Below are positions 49,745-60,224 of a DNA stretch of 64,000 nucleotides, in pieces. A model generated the notes under the pieces. It did no database searches. It had not been told where the DNA came from and saw nothing but the letters and a program-made list of their open reading frames with translations. The stretch comes from Typha latifolia (Eukaryota > Streptophyta > Magnoliopsida > Poales > Typhaceae): assembly GCA_019914945.1 (NCBI GenBank), contig CM034109.1:3224001-3288000 (forward strand), written 5' to 3'. The translations under genes and the position numbers were made by a program. Positions within the stretch are counted from its first letter, which is position 1, and each line of letters opens with the position of its first letter.

Positions 49745-50862
49745 CCAACTTGGCGGCATTTGTAACATCGACGGGGTCATTAATAGGTGCGGTTTCATGG
49801 AGGGGCCCTTCCTTTGTCGGAGTTGGGCGGGTGCGGCGGTTTGGTAGTTCTGGTAGGTACTAATGGTGGTGGAGATTTTACGCCCGGCAGTGCGTATCGG
49901 GAGGGTGCGCCCAATTGGTCGCCTAGGCAATTGTTGCCTATTAACCATCTCGTAGTTCAACGCAAGAGTGTAAGCTTGGTCCAAGGAGGTAACCTCCCGG
50001 AAAACTAACTCTCTTCGAATGTCGTCGTTAAGGCCACGCCTAAAATGACTCAGTGTCATCCTCTCATCCTCCACAACATTACACCTCAGCATATATTCCT
50101 CAAATTGGGAGACATAATCGCTCACAGGCCTATTCCCTTGTTTAAAATTATTCCATTGATCCAAAAGGTCACCAAGATAAGATTGTGGCAAATATTTTTC
50201 TTTTAATTTTTCTTTCATTTCATGCCAATGAATTATGGGAGGTTGGTTTCGTCGCACTAGTAGTTGTTCTATACTTTGCCAAAACAGTTTGGCCCGGCCG
50301 ACTAGTTTCATTTGGGCAAATCTAACGCGTCGGTTTTCTGGTAAATCATACCACTCAAAGAAATGGTCCATCTCACGGAGCCAGTCAGTAAATACAGTAG
50401 GATCTAAACGACCGTCAAAAGTTGGGGCATCCACCTTAATATTTTTTATAATTTGATTGTCATGGTTTTGAGATTCTCTAAAGGCGACATTGCCTCTAAA
50501 CCCCCTGTTATTTTGAAAATCAAATCTATCTTCACGATAATTTTGCCTATGGGGTTCTCTCTCAGGATCTCTCTCATGGTGAGGGTAGTATGGAGCCTGT
50601 CGATGGGTCTCGACATTAGGAGCGGCACGCGTGGCACCCGTGTTGGACGCACCGACATCACTCCTAGTCTCATGTTGGTCACGACCCATCTCAATAGCCT
50701 CAAGACGAGCATTGAAGTCGTCCAATCTGGTAGTAATGGTTTCAATGGACTCTTGTAAAAATCGACGAAAATCTTCCATGGTATTGGGTTCCATAACAGA
50801 CTGGGATGAAGGGTGAGATACTCTCCTACCACTACGAAGGTTCATATAAAGTGTCTCTACCA
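49745..50862 (-). pseudogene. Chromovirus gag, frameshifted near its C-end
   Basis: The frame reads MNLRSGRRVSHPSS and on through a capsid-like retrotransposon gag domain with PTFDGRLDPTVFTDWLREMD, FFEWYDLPENRRVRFAQMKL and VSDYVSQFEEYMLRC. The zinc knuckle CYKCRQVGHVASNC (CX2CX4HX4C) is present at about 49729-49770 but in another frame, directly after TAA TGA stops in that frame, so one or two indels separate it from the capsid. The start could be the ATG at 50848 or the junction ATG of the proposed splice. Confidence 0.88.
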
Positions 50863-52220
50863 CTAAAGAAATAAATGCAATAAATGAATGATGATATGCA
50901 AGCTAAGAGATCACAAATAACAATAAAGGAGTAATAACCAGAATAACCTACGGCCCACTTATGAAGTTTTCGGTGCGAGCCGTCGACTCGGCGAAAAATT
51001 GCAAACTAGTAGTACAAGCTCCCGAGATCGAAACGGGGACTGCAGATATGTCAAGACTTTCCCTCTAACCTAGCTAGTTCTACCGTTAATATTAATTGTT
51101 TTTTTTTTTTTAACAAACAAAAAGAAGTAGGTAAGCAATATCAGGCTCAAGCGCTTGTTGAAATAAAACAAATGAATTAAGCAATATAAATAGGTAGGCA
51201 ATAGCAGGCAATAACAGGCTCAATATGTTTATGATCCACACCAATAGAAAGACAATTGCTATTTTAAGACTAACAAATAACAAGAAAAAGAAAGGACGGA
51301 TGTTACCGAATGTGGTGACGAGCCTGCAAAGGGTAGGGGGAGCGGCGGCGCGGCGCGATGGCGGAAGCCGCAAGAAAGGCAACACGATCGCGATGAAACG
51401 AAGGATAGGCCCGCGCAGGGGCTGCAGCGACAGCAGCGAGTAGTAAGCGGCGACGGCGGTGAAGATGGGCCGTGGCACGGGCGGTGGAAGTGGCAAAGAA
51501 GGGTCGTAGCGGCAAAGAAAGATGGTCGGATGGGCGCGGCCGCGCGGAAAAATTGCAAAGAATGGGTGGTCAGCGGCGGCCGCAGCAAGGGCTGCAGGGG
51601 CAGCGGTGGTGGTGAAGATGGTGGCACGGCAGAGCAAGGGCCGTGGAAATCGACGGTGGCGTTGTTCGTGGAGGTCGGCGGCAACGTCGGCGAACAGAGA
51701 AAGATGGGATGATGGATGTGAGTGACGGCTAAGGCTAAAGAGGAGGAAGATGACGATGGGTTTGGATTGGGTTGGTTTGGATTAAGTTAGGGAAGTAGAT
51801 AAGATAGGTATTTATCTTAATATTAAGGAACTAATTTTCAAAAATTATGGAAACTAATCCCTAAAATTATGGAAACTAATCTCTAAAATTATGGAAACTA
51901 ATCCCTAAAATTTTGGAAACTAATCCCTAAAATTTTGGAAACTAATCCCTAAAATTATGGAAACTAATCCTTAAAATTATGGAAACTAATCCCCAAAATT
52001 ATGGAAATTAATCCCAAAATTATAGAAACTAATTTCCTAAAATTACGGAAAGGTAAATAAGAAAAAGAAGAAAAAAAAAATATCTTCTAAAATTAATTTC
52101 GAAATTTTCGAAATCTAAAATTAAAGATAAAGATGAAACAAACTGAATTTCGGATTTTTTTTTCTCTTTTTTTTTTTTAAAATCTAAAACGGGGAAGAAA
52201 ATCTATTGAATAAAACTTAC
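50863..52220 (-). other. Putative leader intron of the chromovirus
   Basis: On the - strand it starts with a perfect donor CACAA|GTAAGT and ends with a pyrimidine-rich acceptor ATTTATTTCTTTAG|TGG, 1,358 bases. Splicing would join CACA-A to TGGTAGAG, creating an ATG in frame with gag. The interval holds GC-rich sequence (51310-51720) and a 22-base tandem repeat (51826-52048), and carries no conserved coding domain. No transcript evidence is available; this is read from splice motifs alone. Confidence 0.5.
51826..52048. repeat. 22-base tandem repeat in the chromovirus leader
   Basis: About ten copies of 'ggaaactaatccctaaaatt' plus two bases, with few differences. Confidence 0.9.
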
Positions 52221-52411
52221 TTGTGATTATCTCCTTGTGATGGTAATGGTTTATTGTTTTCCTCCTTGAGGGTGATCTCCTCGCGTAACTCGGATCCGGA
52301 TCCTAATGTTATCGGGCGACGGATCTCGTAGCGATCTGGTGTTCGTGGAGCGATTGATCTGACGAAGAAAAGATGAGGCGCTACGTAGAATCCAGGCGGT
52401 GGAGCGTCCAT
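52217..52411 (-). CDS. Short leader open frame before gag
   Basis: 64 codons from an ATG 17 bases after the primer site (MDAPPPGFYVAPH...). No known domain. If the splice proposed for 52220-50863 is used, this frame would read a few codons past the junction and end, overlapping the gag start. It may be a regulatory upstream frame or a chance frame. Confidence 0.3.
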   Translation of the reverse strand: MDAPPPGFYVAPHLFFVRSIAPRTPDRYEIRRPITLGSGSELREEITLKEENNKPLPSQGDNHK

Positions 52412-52428
52412 AAACTAGGAAACGATCC

Positions 52429-52440
52429 GCTCTGATACCA
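52429..52440 (-). other. Primer-binding site of the chromovirus
   Basis: TGGTATCAGAGC on the - strand, 7 bases after the 5' LTR end; matches initiator tRNA-Met. Confidence 0.92.
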
Positions 52441-52447
52441 AAGCTGA

Positions 52448-52802
52448 TGCAGAACGTCTTGATTGTAGAGTTGAGAAAAAAAAGTAGGGAGAAATAATCA
52501 AACCCGAGGAATCCACCAATCGGGGTGTCGGAATCCACCGACGTTGGAATCCACCAACAAACACTCAATAGGCAAAAGCTCTCAAAATATTCATTAACCC
52601 ATAAAAGATGATTACAAGCCTTTATATAGGCCAAATAAAGTAAAAGATAAAAGACGAAAATAGCCCTAGAAGGTGACTAAAAGACAAGATGAAAAAAATA
52701 GCCCTAGAAGGTAACTAGTCACAACCCTCGTTAAGCCAAAGGGCCACGAGTGCAGCCCTTTTATGCTTACGAGAATAAACGTGACAAAAAGTGATGTCCC
52801 CA
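52448..52802 (-). repeat. 5' LTR of the chromovirus
   Basis: On the - strand it runs TGGGGACATC to GTTCTGCA, with TG...CA ends. Nearly identical to 45747-46104. Confidence 0.92.
52621..52628 (-). promoter_or_regulatory. TATA box of the chromovirus LTR
   Basis: TATATAAA on the - strand within CCTATATAAAGG. It is repeated in the 3' LTR at 45923-45930. Transcription would start about 30 bases downstream and run toward gag. Confidence 0.7.
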
Positions 52803-53510
52803 CTAGTGACTCAATCCGACCCGGTTCACATCAAAGTCATATTATTCAATCAAGTCAAATAATCCAAAAGAACCTTGGTTTTAAAAGGCAATGGGAATTT
52901 AGTATACATTTTTTACATTATGCATTGGAAATGAGTCATTAATTTTTTCTGTGCATATGAGGGTGATTCTATCCTTGGTTTAGTAAAATAGACATAAGTT
53001 TCTGAACTGTATTTTGTGTCAGAGTACTCAATGCCCTTAGCATGGAATAAAATGGTAATATAGTGCATAGCTCAACTAAATATGGTCCATAATAAATCTG
53101 TGGATAATTTCCATATTTATTGCTTGAAAGGAAGCGACATGTATCAATCAATAGCCAAGCTTATTCAACATCAACAAGCTGTATGGAATCTGGGGCTGCC
53201 TTTGATCAGGTTCCTAGGAGGATTGAATTATTAAGACTGATGGAGATTCAGAGAGTTCACTCACCAAATTTTATATTATAAGAATTGAGAGAAAAAAAAA
53301 AACATTTGGACAATGTAGTGGGAAACAACTTGGGTTTTACATTCATAATCACCTAGTCTTACAAGCCCAACAACAATTTGTTCCCTGTATTTAGAGCATT
53401 TGGTCTTTATACTTAGAGAGCTTCCTAGCTATCACCAAGATTTCCTAATCTCTTGATCTTGTGGTTGTATCAATAACTCAATATACTAATGATTAGAAGG
53501 ATCAGCTTAC
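52803..53510. other. LTR stub and end of the giant intron
   Basis: 52803-52833 is the split-off start of the older LTR. The rest is intron DNA with no recognised feature up to the FAN1 donor at 53510. Confidence 0.5.
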
Positions 53511-53734
53511 CTATGTTCGCGTTCATAGACAGAAACACCCACAGTAAGCACTTTTGAGTAGACCCATGCAGCCGAAAAAACTGAAAAGAATGTAGGACGA
53601 GATTCAGAAGTCAAAGGAGCTTGTTCAATAGAAATAGTGCCCATGCGAGTATCAGATAAAGAGATACATCTTGACACCATTTCCATATTGTTATCATCTA
53701 GAGATTCATCCATTATTTGTGCCACTTGAATAGC
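53511..53734 (-). CDS. FAN1: FAN1 exon (TPR-like region)
   Basis: 224 bases, starting AIQVAQIMDESLDD after CAACAG| and ending VGVSVYEREH plus two bases of an Arg codon at ATAG|GTAAGC. The helical repeats of this region form the FAN1 TPR-like domain that helps dimerise and hold DNA. The donor opens the 20.4-kb intron. The split Arg codon is completed 20 kb away by the first base of the exon at 33100, and the residues then run on as expected (YEDAIRLL). Confidence 0.93.
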
Positions 53735-53803
53735 CTGTTGCAATAGCAACATAATGAGTAAGATTGACAATGAAAATTTTGCCAAGTATGTAAAAGATTT
53801 TAC

Positions 53804-53944
53804 CTCCTCATATTCAAGGAAATTACTTCTACGCTGAAAAATCTGATGAGAAACATGGGACATGTAATCTGGAAACTTCATCAGTCCAAGATTGACTAAC
53901 AAAAAGGAAGAGAGATCTTGTTCACCGTTCAGGAAAAAGAGTCT
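53804..53944 (-). CDS. FAN1: FAN1 exon (RLFFLNGEQDLS block)
   Basis: 141 bases, 47 codons, phase 0 at both ends. The acceptor is TTTTTGCAG|AGA and the donor GAG|GTAAAA. It carries RLFFLNGEQDLSSFLLVNLG, one of the most conserved FAN1 segments, and ends NFLEYEE. The following intron is only 69 bases, close to the plant minimum. Confidence 0.93.
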
Positions 53945-54081
53945 CTGCAAAAATTTATAGGAATAATAAATAATCCAAGAAGAGGACATGTATTACCACA
54001 GAAGCAGATAAATACACACAACAGAAAAATGATACTGAAGAACAAGGATAAATCTTTTTTAAAGGGGCATCCTCAGTCCAC

Positions 54082-54169
54082 CTGGATACGCCACAGAACT
54101 TCATCACTCGTGGAAGAAATTCTTACACAGGTTCCTGTCCGTCCCAGAGTAATCTTTGGTAGCAGCTGG
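54082..54169 (-). CDS. FAN1: FAN1 exon
   Basis: 88 bases. One base completes the Cys codon of the previous exon, then 29 codons: QLLPKITLGRTGTCVRIS and on to VLWRIQ. The acceptor is ATTGCAG|C and the donor is CCAG|GTGGAC, a weak but GT-starting site. The WRIQ end joins directly to RLFFLNGEQD in the next exon, as in FAN1 proteins. The + strand open frame across this stretch is a shadow. Confidence 0.82.
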
Positions 54170-54250
54170 CTGCAATTTCCAAATAGGTAAATCTACTTTG
54201 GTGTTGTGAGTTGTGACTTCACTATGATAGCAAGAAAAAGATTTAAGTAC

Positions 54251-54321
54251 CATTTTCCATTTTTATATGCAGAAAAAAGAACAGCGACAAGCTCCTTTCG
54301 ACGAGTGCATTTAATGCCCTC
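54251..54321 (-). CDS. FAN1: FAN1 exon (end of SAP-like domain)
   Basis: 71 bases, starting at a codon boundary after the acceptor CTTCAG, coding EGIKCTRRKELVAVLFSAYK and a few more residues. The KCTRRKELVAVL part fits the second helix of a SAP domain, which in FAN1 binds DNA. The donor is ATG|GTACTT, leaving two bases of a split codon that the next exon completes to Cys. The next exon upstream was not found between 54321 and 64000, so this is the first visible exon. This short exon is accepted mainly because of phase and position. Confidence 0.75.
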
Positions 54322-54489
54322 CTGAAGACTCAAGAGATCAGAAAGAAAGAAAACAGAAAGATAAAATTAGATAGACATATTAGAGAGCAAATGCCAGAAA
54401 GGAAAGAAAACGAACCACACTGCTTAGTTAAGAACTATTACGTGAGAATGTGAATCATATAAAGATAACAGTAATAACAGGCCATAATC

Positions 54490-54800
54490 CTGCATCAAGG
54501 TTCAGCATTAAGTCCTTATTTGTTTTAAGTGATTATGGATGATTTAAGTAAAGATCTTCAAGAAAAGGTTCCCTCCTGTATGTTATTTGCAGATGATATC
54601 TCTCTCACTAATAACTCTAGGTTAGATTTGAAAACTAAGGTAGAATTACGGGGTATACATAGAATCAAAGATGAATATATGGACTTCAATTTTAGTAATT
54701 CAAGAGAATAAGATGCCAAAATGATGATACTTGACAGACAAGACATACCTAGGAGAGAAATTTTCCACTACCAAGGATCTATTGTTCAAGGTATATCCCC
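54490..54800 (+). pseudogene. LINE reverse-transcriptase fragment
   Basis: Reads QGSALSPY, then MDDLSKDLQEKVPSCMLFAD with the catalytic FADD motif, and, after changes, DEYMDFNFSNSRE and PRREIFHYQGSIVQ. This order is that of plant L1-type LINE reverse transcriptase, part of the palm-thumb region only. Both ends are missing and there is an in-frame stop. It lies about 170 bases upstream of the first visible FAN1 exon, on the opposite strand, probably in the next FAN1 intron. Confidence 0.85.
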
Positions 54801-55707
54801 AATTTTTCCTACTATGACTCCATAATATAATAGAACATATTCACTAATTGGCAATTGTTCAGTAATTAATAGAGTAAATACATAGTTGAAAGTAAAATGA
54901 TGGGGAGAATCTGAAAGTCATATAAAGTCGCCAATTTTAACCCATTTAATAAATTTGACATTAATTTTGAATTTGTAAAATTTGGAGGAAAATTTGGGAG
55001 AAACCAAATTTTCCCTTTGATTCCTACATTTTGAACAATATTTTTAGCACCAAAATATCATATCTATATAAAATGACTTACAAATAATAGATCTAGCAAA
55101 ATTAAGCTAAATCTACGATTTACAGTATTGTACACCCAAATTGGTTTCTAAAGTGTAAAATAAAGGAAATATTAAAAAAAAAATTATAACTTTGATAGGA
55201 TTTGAAGAAAATATCCTAGACCTCGTCTCTTTCCCTCTTCTCTTCCTCCTACCCTCTATTTGGGAAGGTGTTGCCACAAAGAGAGTTAATGGGGTTTCTA
55301 CACATAATAGGTGCCAATGATGTGCTCGTATCGCTCGATACCAGCGATAGCTCATCATGGATCAGCACGCCTCAGCACGGACTGACACAAGGGATGCCTT
55401 TGGCACCTCTCGTGTCAAGTGTCATTAAGCCATTGGCACAACAATCCTTTGGTATGAGGCCTAACTCACATCCTTGTTGTCTAATTTAGTATGAAAATTT
55501 TAGCAACGACGAAGTAGAAATTTCTTTCTTAATCCAAGAAGAGGGGAGAACACATCATGGTTCACAAGAACGTAATTGGGATTTATGCATAAAAGTAGAT
55601 CTTGCTTCTTTTAATGATAAATTTCATATTGAAGATTTTCTTGACTATATTTCAAAGATAGAACATTTTTATGGCTAAATAGAGATTGAAGAGGAAAAGA
55701 AAGTTAA
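54801..55707. repeat. Repeat-rich DNA, copy of the 28870 repeat
   Basis: 54950-55165 matches 28850-29060. 55330-55450 has 'cctcagcacggactgacaca' and GGCAC/GTGCC words, related to 29590-29680 and 63680-63760. 55500-55680 may be a degraded gag-like fragment (EERTHHGSQERN followed by KVDLASFNDKFHIEDFLD), not certain. Confidence 0.45.
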
Positions 55708-55745
55708 TGTAACATCCCATACCAAAAAAAAAGAATCTGGTATGC

Positions 55746-55764
55746 GCACGTGCAAGGCATGTGC
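55746..55764. repeat. 5' hairpin of LTR H
   Basis: GCACGTGC, loop AAG, GCATGTGC: seven pairs plus one G-T pair. Confidence 0.75.
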
Positions 55765-56964
55765 CACTACCCCCTCTTTCTCCCTTTCCTTCTCTTTAGT
55801 TTTCATTTTTCTTTTCTTTTTAACCGCCGTCGCCACCATGTTGTGAGAGCTCTACCGCCTCGCCGGAGAGTCACTAGATGACGCCGACCCTATGGAACGA
55901 ATTGTCGGAGCGTCCTCTTTAACCAAGTATGAGTAATTTGAGTTTAATAAAGTATTTAATATTTTTCTCCTGTTTTCCTTTCCTCTCAATTTCGTTGAAA
56001 ATTTGGCCCGCCGGTGGCCTCGTGCCTCCCGGCACCAGTCCCAAATATTTCCCCTCACCGCCCCCTTGCTAATGATAACCTTTGTGTCGTCCCGTTCCTC
56101 GGTGGAGGCTATATGTGATAGCCTTCCCTCGTCGATGTTTGAACCAATTTCCAACCATCATCACTAGCATCTCCTCCCCTTGGCCATTCAGGAAGCTTCC
56201 CCTCGGCGAGCGGGAAGCTGATGGCACCTTCTTTGGGGGCTCTCATAGCCCGAGCGACATTGTGGACCAACTCCATAGCCGCCAACCATGGAGGAATCTT
56301 CCCCCCTCGCCGACGACCACCCTAGCCGGTCACCCGTGTACTATGCACACTCCCCCGACCTGAGAGAAAGGGGGGGCAGGCATGTGTTGATCGACTACCG
56401 ACGGTGGTGTTCACCAACAGCTACTCCCCTCCTCCTCGGCTTACTTTGGGAAAGGAAGGGGGTGATGTATAGTTGGGCTGAGCTAGGCACGGCCCAGCCC
56501 AGCACAAACTTGGGCCGTAGGTAACTCAACCCAAGTTGTGGTGAGTTGGGCTGCGACCCAGCCCCATTCCTTGGTGGGTTGGGTTACGGGCAACAGCCCA
56601 CTTCCTTAGTGAGTTGGGCTGCAGGCAACCCAGCCTAAGCCTAACCCATATCTGTTGCGGATTGGGATGTGGCCCAGCCCATATCTGTTGTCGCTTAAGC
56701 TGCGACCGAGCCTAAGTGGCAATTTTAGCTAGTCTGGGCTTTGAGCCTAACCTTTAGGTTAGTTACAGCCCAACCCATTGCTTTGGGCCTTAGGCTAGGT
56801 AAATAGATTAGTTGATATTTAATTATTTTAATATAATTTGCTCATTTTATTTAATTATTTTTGTCAATTTGAGTCTCAATTATTAATCATTTTTAGAGGA
56901 TAGTTTTGATTAGTTATAATAATTGTTATAAATCAATATTAATAAATGATAATCATATTAAATA

Positions 56965-59038
56965 AGGTTATTTGCACCGAAAACTTGGTTTTGATTTGGC
57001 AGGCCAAGGTCATTTTTAGTTTTTCTTGCACTTGAGGTTTTTTTCTTCCAACTTTGTGCTTTCTGTCATTTAGTGCCTCATTACATGTTGATGGGACACT
57101 ATAGGAGAGAGAGAAATGACTCTTTATCTTCTTCTTCTTTTCATTTTTTCATGTTGCTATTAATTCTTCTTCTTCATCACATAATCTTTTCTATTTTTTA
57201 TACAAGTCTCTAATCGCTCTTTAAATAATAAACTAAGAGACTAATTAGAGATAGTTTAAACTGTGAATTTTTGTCAGACTTTCATACTTAAATTACGAAT
57301 TTCGTACTTAAACTATAGATTCTTCATTCCGCTATAGATATATTTCGAATCTGAGAAAACTCCGAATAAAAAAGTTCTAGATCATAATGTCATAGATTTT
57401 ATCTAATTGGTTTCATAATTTTTGGACTTTAAATAATTATCTTGTGAATATTTTTTTAAAACTGTGCACAATTGAAATTTCATAGTTTAAGTACGAAATT
57501 TATACTTAAAGTGTGAATTTTATACTTAAACTACAAAATTCTAATTCTGTGGACAGCTCATCTAGAACTTTTGTATTTGGAGTTTCTTCATATTTAAAAT
57601 TTATTTACAGTGAAACGAAGAATTTGACAAGAAATTCATAGTTTAAGTATGAAATTCATACTTTAAGTACAAATTTCGTACTTAAACTACGAAATTTCAA
57701 CTGTGCACAATTTTAAAAAAATATTCACAAGATAATCATTTGAAGTCCAAAAATTATGAAACTAATTAGACAAAATCTATGACATCATGGTGCAAGACTT
57801 TTTTATTCAGAGTTTTTTAGATTGGAAATATATTTACAGCAGAATGAAAAATTCATAGTTTAAGTACGAAATTCGTAGTTAAAGTATGAAATTCTGACAA
57901 TAATTCATAGTTTTTTAAGTATATATTGTAATTTACTTGTAATATTAGATTAAGTTATATTTTTGAAACATTGATCAAGGAGTTTTTATTTATTTAAACT
58001 ATCTCTAATTTGTTTATTTGTAAATTATAATGGTGAAATATATAAATTCTACAATGTAAAAAAAATAACAAAATTTATTAAAAATTAGTAAAAATTGTTA
58101 TTATATTTACGAAAGTGACTAATTAGAGATATTTTTTCTATACAAGTCTCTCTAATCACTATTTAATAAATACAGTAAAATACTAATTAGATATAGTTTT
58201 CATACTTAAACTACGAATTCCATACTTAAACTACGAATTTCGTGGCAAATTCTTTGTTTCACTGTAAATAAATTTCAAATATGAAGAAACTCCAAATATA
58301 AAAGTTCTAGATCATAATGTCACGGATTTTATCCAATTAATTTTATACTTTTTGGATGTCAGATGCATATCTTCTGACTATTTTGCTAAAATTACATAGA
58401 ATTAGAATTTCGTAGTTTAAGTATGAAATTCATACTTTAAGTACAAATTTGATACTTAAACTACGAAATTTCAATTGTGCACAGTTTTGAAAATATATTC
58501 ACAAGATAATTATTTGAAGTCCAAGAATTATGAAACCAATTAGATAAAATCTATGACATCATGATCTAGAACTTTTGTATTCGGAGTTTCTTCAGTTTCA
58601 AAATATATCTATAGCAGAATGAAGAATTCATAGTTTAAATACGAAATTCATAGTTTAAATATGAAATTTTGCCAAAAATTCACAATTTAAACTATCTCTA
58701 ATTAGTCTCTTAGTTTATTATTTAAAGAGCGATTAGAGACTTGTATATAAAAAAGAAAGGATTAAAAGATAGAAAAAGGAGCAGTAGAAGAAGAAGATGA
58801 AGAAGAAAAAAAATTAGCAGCAACATGAAGAAGATAAAGAAGATAAAGAAGAAGATAAGTACGGGTCATTTCTCTCTATCTCTTTTATAGTGTCCCGTTA
58901 ACATTTAATGAAGTACTAAATGACATAAAAGGCAAAGTTGGAAGAAAAGTAAGAAAAAAGCCTTAAGTGCAAAAGAAACTGAAAATGAACCTAGCTTGCC
59001 AAATCAAAAACCAAGTAGATTTTCGATGCACATAACCC
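56965..59038. mobile_element. Non-autonomous Mutator-like foldback element
   Basis: 2,074 bases flanked by perfect 9-bp duplications TATTAAATA (56956-56964 and 59039-59047), the hallmark TSD length of Mutator-like elements. Terminal inverted repeats extend over about 200 bases or more, starting AGGTTATTTGCACCGAAAA on the left and GGGTTATGTGCATCGAAAA on the right. The interior is a nest of short inverted copies of 'gtttaagtacgaaatt' and 'tatttccaatctgaag'-like words. No transposase frame. It inserted into LTR H. Confidence 0.88.
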
Positions 59039-60224
59039 TATTAAATATGCTTTAATATTCAATAATTTAATTAAATGCTGTCTATTTTTAATTTACTTTC
59101 AATCGACAATTATTAGGGGAATAGTGATCATGATGATAATTGTATTTAACAACCTTTAATAGTGCATCATACTGTCAAAATTAATATACCAACTCTACCT
59201 AATTAATAAATGTAAGGATTCTTAGGTAAACATACCCCAAACTCGTAATAGCTATCCGTGGATTAATTAAATAATTAATTTAGGTAGCCTTGTGCTTATG
59301 TATATTATTTTCATTATCGAGGTAGATTCATTATCGAGCGAGAATGATCTGTGACGCAGTTGGAGTTGATTAACTTAGAAGTAATAATAGGCAAGTGAAT
59401 TCTCTGTAGTCTAGGAATAGTATAATATTGAAGTGATGTTTTACTTTATGTGTTTATTATATTCATATCATACATATGTAGATGTTTATTTACTATTCAG
59501 CATAATTATATTTAATTTACTACTTCATAATTATTCATGGATTATTGGAGCATTTTTTATTATGATATCTTCGATATACATGTCTTATGATTGATGATAT
59601 TAATCACTGCATCACTTGCACGTATTACCATGTAGTTAAGTTTCGTCTCGGCACTGCCCGTTTACCCGCTCAGCCGAGGGTCAAGGGATAGAGTGTATAT
59701 TTATAACATATATTTATATCAGCCAATGCCTTAGGTCGTGAGGTCAAGAGGGGACTATCGGGCACCGTGTGCGCCGGTTTGCGCAAGCATAACACTGTAC
59801 GTACAGAGACTAGACACTAGATGATATGAAATTATGACGTAGGGTCAAGGCATTACCACTAAATATCTATCTCTCCTCGATGTTTGAGATGATATGTGAG
59901 CCTATGTTTATTATGTGAGGATGGCTCTTTGAGCATGTTATGATAATTATGGCTATGACTCAGTGTGAACTTGATATAAATGATTTGATAGTTTAAATGA
60001 CATATGTGTTATTTTATTAATACATGTGAACTATTAATATGAACATATTGCATGGACACAATTCTATGATAATGTTGGCATACATATGTATCATGTGACA
60101 TCCTTCGTTATCCTATTTTTAAACTGTAGAGATATATACTTGCTGGGCTTTATTCTCACCACCTTTTGGTAGAAATATTTTTCAGATAAGTAGATGACCT
60201 TGAGTTTTTGGAGGAGCTGGTAAA

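Larger units (their letters stand above)
45747..52802 (-). mobile_element. Reina-like Ty3-gypsy chromovirus
   Basis: 7,056 bases on the - strand. LTRs of 355 and 358 bases differ by about five transitions and one 3-base indel. The order is LTR, iMet primer site, leader, gag, protease, reverse transcriptase, RNase H, integrase, chromodomain, LTR. Order and chromodomain make it a chromovirus; short LTRs suggest the Reina branch (inference). TGACT flanks it at offsets of 2-4 bases (45740-45744 region and 52806-52810), a possible but imperfectly placed TSD. Several frameshifts in gag-pol. It sits inside another LTR, inside the 20.4-kb FAN1 intron, in the same direction as FAN1. Confidence 0.92.
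15900..54321 (-). other. FAN1: FAN1 gene, 3' half, with two giant introns
   Basis: Seven exons on the - strand join in phase to 491 residues: 54321-54251, 54169-54082, 53944-53804, 53734-53511, 33100-32827, 17451-17221 and 16346-15900. They cover the end of the SAP-like region, the TPR-like region and the VRR-NUC nuclease domain of Fanconi-associated nuclease 1. FAN1 is a nuclear 5'-flap endonuclease and exonuclease acting in interstrand cross-link repair. Plant FAN1 proteins are roughly 900-1,000 residues, so the N-terminal half (zinc finger and the start of SAP) is missing from the window. Introns are 81, 137, 69, 20,410, 15,375 and 874 bases. The two large introns hold most of the window's retroelements. 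No stop or frameshift breaks the visible exons. Confidence 0.9.

Noticed and set aside
51110..51725. Ala/Pro-rich proteins in the chromovirus leader
   Set aside because: Frames are open on both strands because of high GC, and the region lies in the proposed leader intron between primer site and gag.
37481..52440. tRNA gene fragments at TGGTATCAGAGC sites
   Set aside because: These are retrotransposon primer-binding sites directly after LTRs; no cloverleaf is present.
53918..54190. + strand open frame of 90 codons
   Set aside because: It is antisense to two FAN1 exons (53804-53944 and 54082-54169), which have matching splice phases and conserved residues on the - strand.
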